Assembly (NCBI GenBank): GCA_964036275.1
Contig: OZ038438.1
Coordinates: 18,295,918-18,359,917 of the forward strand
DNA length: 64,000 bases
Direction of reading: 5' to 3'
Origin: Litoditis marina
Taxonomy: Eukaryota > Nematoda > Chromadorea > Rhabditida > Rhabditidae
Positions 46,546-56,400 of the stretch are shown in pieces (position 1 is the first letter of the stretch; each line of letters opens with the position of its first letter). Position numbers and translations under genes: made by a program. A model generated the notes under the pieces. The model was not told the DNA's origin. It saw only the letters and a list, made by a program, of their open reading frames with translations, and did no database searches.

Positions 46546-47432
46546 GATGGATTACTGTAGAAGGACGTCGATTGGTGATACAGAGTATATCTCCAGTGTT
46601 GGTCACACTTATTGCTGAATAAGTATGTGTAATCGTCTCCAATACACCAAGAACCCGCCCGACGACCAAAACAAAGAGAATAGAATACTAGAATATAATA
46701 CTGTAGAAGGACATCATGGTCGTAGCAGGGTCGAGATTTAACGCAAAACGATGCGATTGAATTTTACCTTAAATTTTCGATAAATATAGAAATTCTTTTC
46801 CTTGTCGATGATTAATTATCGTTTGTTTCAACATAATTTGAGATTCATTTCTTCCATCAACGCAAATTTTTATTTAAATACCCAAGTTTAATTACCCAAG
46901 TTTGAGGTACCTTCTCCTGCTTGGGTTGTCTTCTACGTGGTCGTAGAAGCTTGCCGCTCTCGTGCAGTCAACAATTCACCGTCTATTCAACCAGTCTACG
47001 TGAGTTTATGTCTCACAATGTCTATTTCTGTCAAATTGCCTAATTTGTGCTATCCGTCCATGCCTGAATTATCTGCCTATGTCCATAGGTAGTTTGCACT
47101 CCCAGCGAAATCTGGGAAAAAAATTGCCATGCATTTTCTGCGCTAAATTGGAGAAAAAGTCGGGTTATAACCGCGATATTTCCGGGCTATTACTCGGGAA
47201 AATCCAGGAAATAAGTGTCGAGGAGAAAACGAGGAAAATTCTGAGAAAAATCAGAGAAAATCTTCGGAAATTTTTTTCCGGGTCAGTGTGAGGACAAAAC
47301 CGAGAAATTTCCCAGACAATTAGGAACTATTTCGTTTTAAAAATTCGGTCATGTTCATCATTCACTCTGTAACACATACTGACTGTTTTCAATAAAGTAT
47401 ATGGTCATAATAGTGATGAGGCCAAATATAGT

Positions 47433-47592
47433 ATTTTTCATTCCTACTGAGACTCCTACAGTATGAATAGGTCGTTTCATTTGCGTAAACATTATCGAAA
47501 AGATGGGAATTTTTTTTATTCAAAGAGTGTTTATTCATATATCATATTTTTCATTCAAAATATGTGCTGTAGGAGTCTCTGTTGGAATTGTG
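47433..47592. mobile_element. Small inverted-repeat element with CATTCCTACTGAGACTCC ends
   Basis: Left TTCATTCCTACTGAGACTCC and right GGAGTCTCTGTTGGAATT are near complements, about 150 bp apart. Ends resemble the element at 43449 (CATTCCCACTGAGAC). Confidence 0.65.
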
Positions 47593-47644
47593 TGGATTAT
47601 AGAACTATATTACTCGTTACAAAGGAAGGAGAACAGTAGGAGCT

Positions 47645-47700
47645 AACTCTCTCTCTTTCTCTCTCTAACTCTCTCTCTGTCTATCTCTCTCTCCCTCGCT
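47645..47700. repeat. CT-rich microsatellite
   Basis: CTCTCTCTTTCTCTC repeats with AACT and GTCTAT interruptions. Confidence 0.85.
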
Positions 47701-48360
47701 TACTCGCAAATAGATCAAAATATAGGTAAAAGTGGTCAAAATCTATAATGTGCTTATTACTCATCATTTGAGGGTTAAAATGAAAGTTTGATTCACATTC
47801 TATGGCGCTATAAAGCTGCTAAGCCTGAACAAGCTTTTCGCCGCAGCAATCGCGTAACCCGTACTAGATACGGCGCGGCCAGGGGTGCGTTGATTTGATA
47901 TTTTGGAAATTATCAGGTCAACATGGAAGTCTGAAGATGGACAAGAAGTATACAATGATGTTCATTTCAAGAAGTTTTTACTTTAATGAAATACGCACTT
48001 CTAATCTCTTCATTATTTATTAATATTTGGAAAAATATTTTTTAAGAAAATATTTTTTGATAAGATTTTGGGGAAATACTTTTACCAAGAAAAAATCCTA
48101 TAATCCAGAATGGTAAAGAAATCAAGGTAAAATTTTGCGGAAAATTTCTGGTGTTTTTCTTTGCTTTCTCTCGGTTTTCCCCCGGAAATGTCCCGACTTT
48201 TGCTGGAAATTTTCCCAATTTCAGCCGAGCGCATTTCGCGAAATGCGCCCGGCTAGAATTGGGGTGGATCCGGGATGAAACTGGGAAATTTCCGCGAAGG
48301 TTGGCTCCCAGTGTCGTCCCAGTTCTGCCGTACATAGCCGCCTTTAATGACGAACAACTG

Positions 48361-49233
48361 ATGAAACGTTCATTGGTGTTCAATGGTATCCCTTGTCCGC
48401 CTGTTTCTATGGTGTCCCCTATTCTTCGCAGAAAATACTATTTCTGGATGATCTACCGTGTTCTCGAACACACCGGATTAGATGGCTACATCACCTCATG
48501 TTTTCCGATGGGTAAACAATACCCTGATCGCTTCCTCGGGGGTAACACACGCCTGGTGAAGGTTATTCTGGATAATAGCCACGATGCTACGTTCCTTGTC
48601 CGTCGTTTTTCAGAGCTTAAGCATCAGCAAAACTATCGCCGTACGCTCTTTGGTATATTTGTCCGTCCCAGTTTACCAGATTCTGAGAGGAAGAAGAAGT
48701 CTGCTTCTAACCAAGAAGTCGTGGAGAGAATGGATGTTGGGTCGGCCTCGCCATTGCCCGTTTCTGTTGTTCCTATTGTTCCAATTGCCCACACTAGTCC
48801 TACTGTTGTTTCCAATGCTTCAATTATTCTTTCTAGTCCTTCTCAAGCTTTAGCTAGCTACACTTCTACCATGGGTAGCCCGCTTTCCTCAGTTGAGTCG
48901 CCTCCGTCTAAGCAACGCAGATTTTCTGCTGGTGATTTGCCCCCCACTGTCACGCTTAGTGCGAATCGCGCTACTCGCCCTTCTCCCCAACAGGGAGATG
49001 GGGTCGGCCCGGTTCGCATTGGGCATGGTCGTGGTGGACGTATTACCAATGCTCTACAACCCGGGAATACTCAGCGGGTCACCCCGCTCCGTATCCCCTG
49101 GGAATTGGCTGGTGATGCTCGTAAACGAGTTCACGAAAAACAGGCGGCTGCATCAGTGGCGAAAACTGGAGGTGACCCGTCACCGCCTCTCTCGGGAAAC
49201 CAAAAACCTCCCGAGGTTGCGGGGGCAACTTAG
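48361..49233 (+). CDS. LINE ORF1 RNA-binding protein, 290 aa
   Basis: The chosen start gives MKRSLVFNGIPCPP, an RRM-like opening usual for ORF1 proteins. The frame is open further upstream (48151), probably through a neighbouring repeat, although PSVVPVLPYIAAFNDEQL just before it could be genuine N-terminus. RRM-like core: RFLGGNTRLVKVILDNSHDA and HQQNYRRTLFGIFVRPSLP. The C-terminal half is Ser/Pro-rich and low in complexity, ending in a basic AGDARKRVHEKQ stretch. Presumed role: binds LINE RNA to form the retrotransposition particle. Confidence 0.75.
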   Translation: MKRSLVFNGIPCPPVSMVSPILRRKYYFWMIYRVLEHTGLDGYITSCFPMGKQYPDRFLGGNTRLVKVILDNSHDATFLVRRFSELKHQQNYRRTLFGIFVRPSLPDSERKKKSASNQEVVERMDVGSASPLPVSVVPIVPIAHTSPTVVSNASIILSSPSQALASYTSTMGSPLSSVESPPSKQRRFSAGDLPPTVTLSANRATRPSPQQGDGVGPVRIGHGRGGRITNALQPGNTQRVTPLRIPWELAGDARKRVHEKQAAASVAKTGGDPSPPLSGNQKPPEVAGAT

Positions 49234-49244
49234 TCTCGTCTAGT

Positions 49245-52118
49245 TTGCCCTCTGTTCCTTCACCTGTTTTGGCCACCCCCGCTTGTCCGTTATCTACGTC
49301 TCTGCCTGATTCCTCTACGTCACGTCCCGAACCGATTACTTGTCTTTTATTGAATGCACGCAGCCTACAAAACAAGGTTGCGGAATTCCAAAACCTTCTG
49401 TATTCTCAAAAATTTAGCTTGATTTGTATATGTGAAACCTGGCTCACTGAAAACTTTTCCTCCTCACTGCTTGACTTCCAACATAAATTTGTCGTTCTTA
49501 GAGCTGATAGAAAAACTAAGGGTGGGGGTACTGCCGTGTTTGCTGCTAGTCATCTTAATATTTTTGAAGTTTTGAGTATAAGCCAATTTGGGTGTGAGAT
49601 TTTGATTCTGGATATTATAGGTTCTCATAGCGAAAAAATACGCGTAATTTTGGTTTATCGCCCTCCTACTATTGATTCTACAAACACCATTTCCCTTTTT
49701 GATTATATCGAACAGTATATGTCTGTTTCGTATCCCTCTATAATCTTGGGTGATCTAAATTTTGCAATTAGTGATCCGCTGAACATTGTGTCTTGCGTTC
49801 AAGGCCCACTCTTGCATAATTTCATGACTGACAATCAATTAGATTTTTTGCATGATCTTCCCACGCGTCATCAAAATTTTTTAGACGTAATACTTTCAAA
49901 TGATGACGCAACTGTCGAGTGTGTGAAAACTTTGGGTACCTTTTCAAACAGCGATCACAACATGATCAGTTTTGAAATCAATGCTATGGTTAAGGATTTG
50001 CCGTGTGATTTGTCTCCTATGTGGGGAAAGGCGAATTATGATATTATTAATAGTTTTCTAGCCCAACAAGACTTTGATTTCTTGGAGGATATCACACTAT
50101 CCCTACAAGATGTTTATGATCGCTTTCTCTCCTTATTAAGGCATGCCATTTCATTGTTTGTACCGATAACCACTCGTGATTCTGTAAGCTTGCCTCCCGC
50201 GTATATAACGCGCTCTTTTCTTTCTAAAAATTTGGCCTGGGAAAATTTTCTCTCTGGAATGGGGAGTTTCGAAACGTACTCTTCATTATCTAAGCGACAT
50301 ACTACTAATTGTAAGCGGTACACCGCAAGCATTGAACAAAAAGTTATTCAGTCCAAAAACCCTAAACGTTTTTACAGTTATGTTAATTCTAGAATTAACG
50401 ATTCCAAGGGGAATAATAATATTCAGTCATTGAATTGTATTGATGATCCTGGAAAAAGTCTTGTGTGCTCTTCTGAAATTAGTGACTGTCTTGCAAAATT
50501 TTTTCATTCGGTATACAGCATTGATGACGCAAACGAACCATCTCCGGACTTTTTGCCTCCGTTTTCTCCTGACTTTCCAAATGTAGATATATCTCTAAAT
50601 AATGTGTGGGAAGCCATACATGAGTTGAGTGATAAACAGTCAATAACACCAGAAGGTATACCATCGTTTTTCATAAAGCGCACAGCGAAAACCCTTGTGC
50701 CCTATCTTAGGATAATTTACAAACGTTCGTTTGAAACTGGACTGGTTCCTACCCAGTGGAATGAAGCAATTGTCGTTCCACTGTTAAAGAAAAAGCCTAG
50801 AACTGACCCTAAAAACTACAGACCTATAAGTCTTACGTCATCCTTTTGTAAAATATGTGAAATTCTACTCAGCAAGCCTCTACTTAATTTCTTTTTATCC
50901 AATGGGCTTCTGGATAAAAACCAATTCGGATTTTTACCTGGGCGTTCGACAGTAGGTAATCTCATGGCCTGCACATCGCAATGGCAAGCTGCTTTGCAAG
51001 ATGACAGGCAAGTTGATTGCATTTATATTGATTATCAGAAGGCTTTTGACTCTGTCTCTCATAGACTTTTATCACTCAAGTTAGAAAAATACGGTGTAAA
51101 TATCACGTTAGTTAACTGGGTGTCTTGTTATCTTTCGAATCGTTGTTTCAGAGTGCGGGTTAACAATACTTTATCGTGTCCAAGGTCTTGTAGTTCTGGT
51201 GTACCTCAGGGATCAGTCATTGGACCTTTACTCTTTCTAATTTATATAAATGATATATCTTGGCGTCTAGCTAGTCCCTGTTTCCTTTTCGCTGATGATC
51301 TCAAAATTTTTAGGGAATTACAATGTGACTTTGATATCCAAATCTTAGCCAATGACCTAAGAAGTATCTCCATCTGGGCCTCAAAATGGCGTATGAACAT
51401 CAATGAGTCTAAATCGCAACATCTTTCTATAAACAAGTTGACAAATAGTCAGTATTCATTAAATAATGTACCTGTTCCGTCGTGTGAATCTGTTCGAGAC
51501 CTCGGTGTAATTGTTTGTGATAACCTTTCATATAATATTCATATTAGAAATATTGTCATCAAGGCAAACCGAGTGGCAAATTGTATTCTGAGAGCTTTTC
51601 AATTGCGCAATATCGAAAGTTACAAAACAGCTTTCATTTGCTATGTTAGACCAATTTTGGAGTATTGCTCTCCTATATGGTCTCCTTCAATGATTGGCGA
51701 GAGAAATATGGTTGAAAATGTTCAACGGCGCTTTACTAGGATAGTATTTAGAAAATGTTTTGCTGGTCCAGTTACGTTATCTTATGCGCAACGTTTGAAA
51801 TCCCTCGAACTTCAGTCTCTCGCTCACCGTAGATGCATTTATGACCTCATCTTTTGCTATCGCATAGTTCGCGGTTTTGAATTGAATAAGAATCTTAAAC
51901 TATTTACTATTTGTAGATCTCAGCGGGCTCACTCTTTCCAGATAGCTCGTAATTTTGCAAGCAAAAAACAAGCTTATGGTTCTTTTGCAAATAGAATGCC
52001 ACCAATATGGAATGCATTACCAGCTCATGTAGTAGAAGCTAGTACACTATCTGCTTTCAAATCTAGATTAACTAACTTTGATCTTTCCACAGTTTTACCG
52101 TTCCTACAATTGGAATAA
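49245..52118 (+). CDS. LINE ORF2: AP endonuclease and reverse transcriptase, about 957 aa
   Basis: N-terminal endonuclease motifs in order: LLNARSLQNK, ICETWL, RADRKTKGGGTAVF, VYRPP, ILGDLNF, SDHNMISFE. Reverse-transcriptase motifs: KNYRPISLTS, NQFGFLPGRST, CIYIDYQKAFDSVSH, GVPQGSVIGPLLFLIYIND and the catalytic FADDLKIF. The C-terminus has RPILEYCSPIWSP and MPPIWNALPAHVV, typical of Jockey/CR1-group ORF2. No inactivating change seen. There is no ATG near the start: the frame opens in TTG GCC-context just after the ORF1 stop at 49233, in a different frame. Translation would need reinitiation, frameshift or a non-AUG start. Catalyses target-primed reverse transcription in the nucleus. Confidence 0.92.
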   Translation: MPSVPSPVLATPACPLSTSLPDSSTSRPEPITCLLLNARSLQNKVAEFQNLLYSQKFSLICICETWLTENFSSSLLDFQHKFVVLRADRKTKGGGTAVFAASHLNIFEVLSISQFGCEILILDIIGSHSEKIRVILVYRPPTIDSTNTISLFDYIEQYMSVSYPSIILGDLNFAISDPLNIVSCVQGPLLHNFMTDNQLDFLHDLPTRHQNFLDVILSNDDATVECVKTLGTFSNSDHNMISFEINAMVKDLPCDLSPMWGKANYDIINSFLAQQDFDFLEDITLSLQDVYDRFLSLLRHAISLFVPITTRDSVSLPPAYITRSFLSKNLAWENFLSGMGSFETYSSLSKRHTTNCKRYTASIEQKVIQSKNPKRFYSYVNSRINDSKGNNNIQSLNCIDDPGKSLVCSSEISDCLAKFFHSVYSIDDANEPSPDFLPPFSPDFPNVDISLNNVWEAIHELSDKQSITPEGIPSFFIKRTAKTLVPYLRIIYKRSFETGLVPTQWNEAIVVPLLKKKPRTDPKNYRPISLTSSFCKICEILLSKPLLNFFLSNGLLDKNQFGFLPGRSTVGNLMACTSQWQAALQDDRQVDCIYIDYQKAFDSVSHRLLSLKLEKYGVNITLVNWVSCYLSNRCFRVRVNNTLSCPRSCSSGVPQGSVIGPLLFLIYINDISWRLASPCFLFADDLKIFRELQCDFDIQILANDLRSISIWASKWRMNINESKSQHLSINKLTNSQYSLNNVPVPSCESVRDLGVIVCDNLSYNIHIRNIVIKANRVANCILRAFQLRNIESYKTAFICYVRPILEYCSPIWSPSMIGERNMVENVQRRFTRIVFRKCFAGPVTLSYAQRLKSLELQSLAHRRCIYDLIFCYRIVRGFELNKNLKLFTICRSQRAHSFQIARNFASKKQAYGSFANRMPPIWNALPAHVVEASTLSAFKSRLTNFDLSTVLPFLQLE

Positions 52119-52762
52119 CCTCCAATAGGTTCTTCCGAAGTCTGAACGGTTAGAATTTATTCTACTTTAGGATAGGATGAACGATATCTGGGACTGGTGA
52201 AGTTTGGTTGATCATATCAACATTTTTATTCTTTTATCGATTCAATGAGTGAGTTCTTGAACTCACTTTTGTCTTAAAATATATTTTTTTTTAATTAGAC
52301 TTTTTATAATACATTTTTTAGATTGATTTCCTAAATGTTCTATGTTTCAGATCCTATATTCTCCCTACATCTACCCCAATCATCATCTTCAATTGTCTAT
52401 GATATCACCACTATATCGTCCCCTTTAGATCTTTCGCATTCATCTTTATGTGTTTTCAATATACTTTTGCGTTACCCATTCTTTTGAATTCAATATTCAA
52501 TAAAGATTCTATATAATTGAACTAAAAAATTTAAATATTCAGCCAGATTTCGTTTTTCTTATCCATCGATCCCTCAGAAAAAAGCGCCCTAGTCGCAAAC
52601 AGCGCGTCGCGGCCCGCCACGCGTCCGGCGTAGTCTGGGTTCATTTTTTTTTGACAGTTTGACTAGTAACGACTTATATTTTTTCCAACCAATTATTCCA
52701 ACGACTTATATTTTATGTTAACACCGTGGTCACGTGTCTAAGTGGTTGTAATTCAGTTCCTA

Positions 52763-52826
52763 ATTTCACTGAAATACGTACTATTCAGTTATTTATATAA
52801 CTGAATAGTACGTATTTCAGTGAAAT
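52763..52826. repeat. Near-perfect 30-bp hairpin
   Basis: ATTTCACTGAAATACGTACT...AGTTAT is followed after a few bases by its exact complement ATAACT...AGTACGTATTTCAGTGAAAT. Could extrude a cruciform or form an RNA stem; not a terminator of a known gene. Confidence 0.85.
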
Positions 52827-53404
52827 ACTTAATATTATTATAATGAGAAAAAGTTCGCGTTATCATTATTTGGAACTTGTCTCCTGTTGAATGTGGAGTA
52901 ATAATAAACAACAACTAATCGTATGTTCACTCAATCTAGTTCCATTTTAACGTGAATTAAAGTAAGTTGGGAATTGGCCACACCCCCTTTTCGGAACGCT
53001 GTATACTTATTTTAAGTCTATTTATTTACTTGTGGCTCTCATTTGAATGCATGTTTTTGCTTTAGCTCGAGCGCTGGCCAAAATGTCAATTTTTTTGTGA
53101 ACCCGTTTTCAGGTTGCCGTATAGGTAACCGGGAAGTAGCTTATAACCTAATTCCGTTGCTCGAACTAACTGTACAAACCACATTTCACTTTAGAGAAAT
53201 ATGTAATAGGTTTTTTTTCTATTTAGTTAACATAGAATTGGTTACCTACTCAGGTTCAGTCAGGTACCCTGAATTACCAAAAACCGGTTAGTTTACCAAA
53301 AGACACGGTTATATGAAGAATTCATGAATCACTCTCTATGTTTGTAGTTACGAGCTCGTGTTAGATTGGATCGACTGAATGATATTCTCATCAGTGCCGC
53401 CATC

Positions 53405-56400
53405 ATGACCGATTCGGTAGCCTGTGACACCAATCGCACAATGGAGGACGGTGTTGGGTACGTTTTTATTACCTCTGTTCTGATTCTTTTTTCAATTCAC
53501 CAGATATCTGAAACCCATTCATTATAATATGTTAAGTTTTCACTTAGTAATGCTTTTTTTGTAAAAGAAATATCGTCTATATATGTGTTGACATCTCAAG
53601 TGGTGGTGATGGACACCGCATTTCGCATATTCCAATCATTTCAGTCGGAGTGAATTGGAAGATCAGCTTCGCATTGCAAGTGATGAGCTCTGTAGGTCGC
53701 CGACTTCTGGCAACGATTCAACCTCTGTTTCTCCTGACGCGGTGACCAAAACGGCGGAATGGGCGGTTAGTTTTTTTACGTCGAATATTCGGCTGCCATC
53801 TACGACCACCTTGATGAGAGTCGTGGTCTTGTTTTAGAGATTAGACAGGACGGTTCTCGCAATGCAATCTATTAGCTTGGTTGAATATATGACATGAGGA
53901 GGTGAGTAATTTCACAGTGTAAGTGAAGGATAGATGAATGGATTGGTGGAGCCCCGAAAGGTTTACCAATTGATTAGGCTTCCATGTTTTTGGAATGTGA
54001 AACACGCGAAACTTTGAAATGTTCGTCTCCTGATAAAACAAAGAAAGATTTACCAAACAATTGATTCCATGTTTTTGGAATGTGAAACAAAAATTATCTT
54101 TAACTTATAATTTGGGCGTCTTGTCCTCTTGCCAGGGGTGTCCAAAAATTTGACCGAACCTACCGCCGGTACGACCCCTCTCCCTTAAAAAATAGGAATT
54201 CACCGAAAAATACGAAAGTATTCTTCAAAATTGCGAGAAATTCACCAAAATCGCCAAAAATCATCATAATTCCGGAAAATTTCAGTCCTGTATTGGCCTT
54301 TACGACCCCCCCCCCCTAAAAATTTTGCGCGCGTGCAACTTGTGGTCACCCCTGCTTGCAGATTTCAGATCTGATGATTTTGAATGGGGCATGTTGCATG
54401 ATTATTACCTAATTGTCAGTGACTGCTACTTTAAAATTACATAAATATCCCATTTCAGCCATCTAGGCAAATAACTGATTCTCTGACCTTGCTGGCTTTG
54501 CTGCGATTTTCGCTCAATATTCTAATTGATGAATATCAGTTTTCTATCCTTTTAAGCAACAACTGATAAACGTCCAGCGAACCGGAGAAGAAAGATTCTT
54601 CATTGTGTTAATGTGCTCTATTATAAAATGCATTCCAGCGCCTTCTCGGTGTAGCAAATCGGCCAAACCCACTAGATGACTGGGACCAGCTATACAACTT
54701 GAACAATCAGAGCGTTCTACGAAACGGTATGCGTGTTTTTTTGCAAATTGAAACTAAGATTGTTAATTGTTTGTTGGTTCTAGTAAATGATATATTTATT
54801 GTAAAGAATACCGCGCTTCCTTTTCATAAGTGGGCCTTGTAATCATACGAAGTATGCGACTAGCAGCGGCTCGGTAGCATTTAACAGGTGCGACGGTTTT
54901 AGTTAGTAAATAAGATAATGTCCCTCGCGCCCCTCGCGGTAAGAATGAAAAAGTCATGGTATGGGTCTTTTCTTCTTCTCATTGCAACAAATACAAAGAT
55001 ATTAGTATGTTATTAGGGTTCTTCTAGCCATCTAGTGTAGCCTCGGAAAAAAGCCGAGATCCTTCTGTCATTGAACTCAAACATCGCACTAATGCTGGGT
55101 ATGATGTTACTAGGAGCTTAGTTGAACGGTGGAACCTAACTGGCAGTTTGCAGTTTTTGATCGTCAGATGTGCACCTTCCATTTAAATGTAACTTAGGTC
55201 CTATAATTATAGTTTGTTCACTGCACCTTGCTTCGGAATCGTATAAATTTTAATCGAAAATGTTTTGTTTTTAGTTCTAAGTTGAAAGAGTAATCTGGTT
55301 ATTAATTATGTTACAGACTGTCGTCGACTAGCTAAAGCATTGGACAGTAAGAAGTCGGTTCCAGAACTAGAGTCTTTTATGACTCTCTATTGCAAAACAC
55401 GAGCGGTTGAATATAGAAAGGATAGCGGATCGATTGAGGTTGGTCAGAATTGCATTTTCTTATGAAAGTTCAATTGCTACGACATTTTTTACGAAGTTTT
55501 GTTGCTGTCATTTTTATGAGAGAGTGAGAGTCCATACATATTGATTGTAGGCCTCATCAATAATGGATGAGAGAGTTCTTTTCGATCTTACACAGACAGT
55601 GCTTAGAGTACGAAAAGAAACACAAATAGCTGATAGCTGATGAATCTATTTTTTCTACACTTGTCCGAACCAGGGTTGCCTAGAGAGTATGATGCAGTCC
55701 TAAAAGAAGGAATGTTTTCATTTCGTTGCTGTTTTACATTCAGAACTTTCTAGGTACTGGAAAAATTACTAAAGTTCGATATTTGCTCAGATGAACTCTT
55801 CAATATATTTTTCGCGTTCACCACCAAGTATATTCCGAAGTAAGTTTCTCACGTTACAGCCGGATGTTACAGCAGGATAGTGATGGAACATTGAAAGAAA
55901 ACACTTTTCTTCTCGGCCCTAGTTTGATAAAGTTACGCTATTTATGATTAAAGTAGGACGGTGATGTGGACCGATCCCGACGCATCGGTCCTTTAAACTG
56001 CGATTGAAAACTGGATTGCAGTTCAAAGGACCGAATCGTTGGGATTGTTCCACATAATCGTGCCTCTTTAAGTATTATTAATTTTTACCTGTTCTAATAG
56101 TAAAACGGTGTATAGGAGGGACAATGCTATTTTTTCTTTCCAGAGACAGTAAAGATAATTCGCAAGTGTTTGATTTGTTTCGCCTCATTCTTCAATATCA
56201 TGATCCTCAACTCAGGTTGGTTATTATTCTGTTTTTTATATATTTGTTTTTTTTGTAGCTTGAATGAGTGCATTGTGTTTGCGCGAATAAAGCGCAGAGC
56301 ATACCGTGCTCTCTCTCACAATGTGATCATCTCTTTTTGAGAGATCAGTTGATGGTTGATCAGTACACAGCAGTTTCGGTGATTTCTTGTTTCAGCTCTC

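Larger units (their letters stand above)
48300..52520 (+). mobile_element. Apparently intact two-ORF LINE (Jockey/CR1-like)
   Basis: ORF1 (48361-49233) and ORF2 (to 52118) are both uninterrupted. The 3' UTR ends with an AATAAA near 52500 and no long poly-A. The 5' boundary is uncertain: a GGGAAATTTC-rich repeat with hairpin GAGCGCATTTCGCGAAATGCGC lies directly upstream, and the ORF1 frame runs into it. Reading frames this long without damage suggest a recently mobile copy. Confidence 0.85.
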
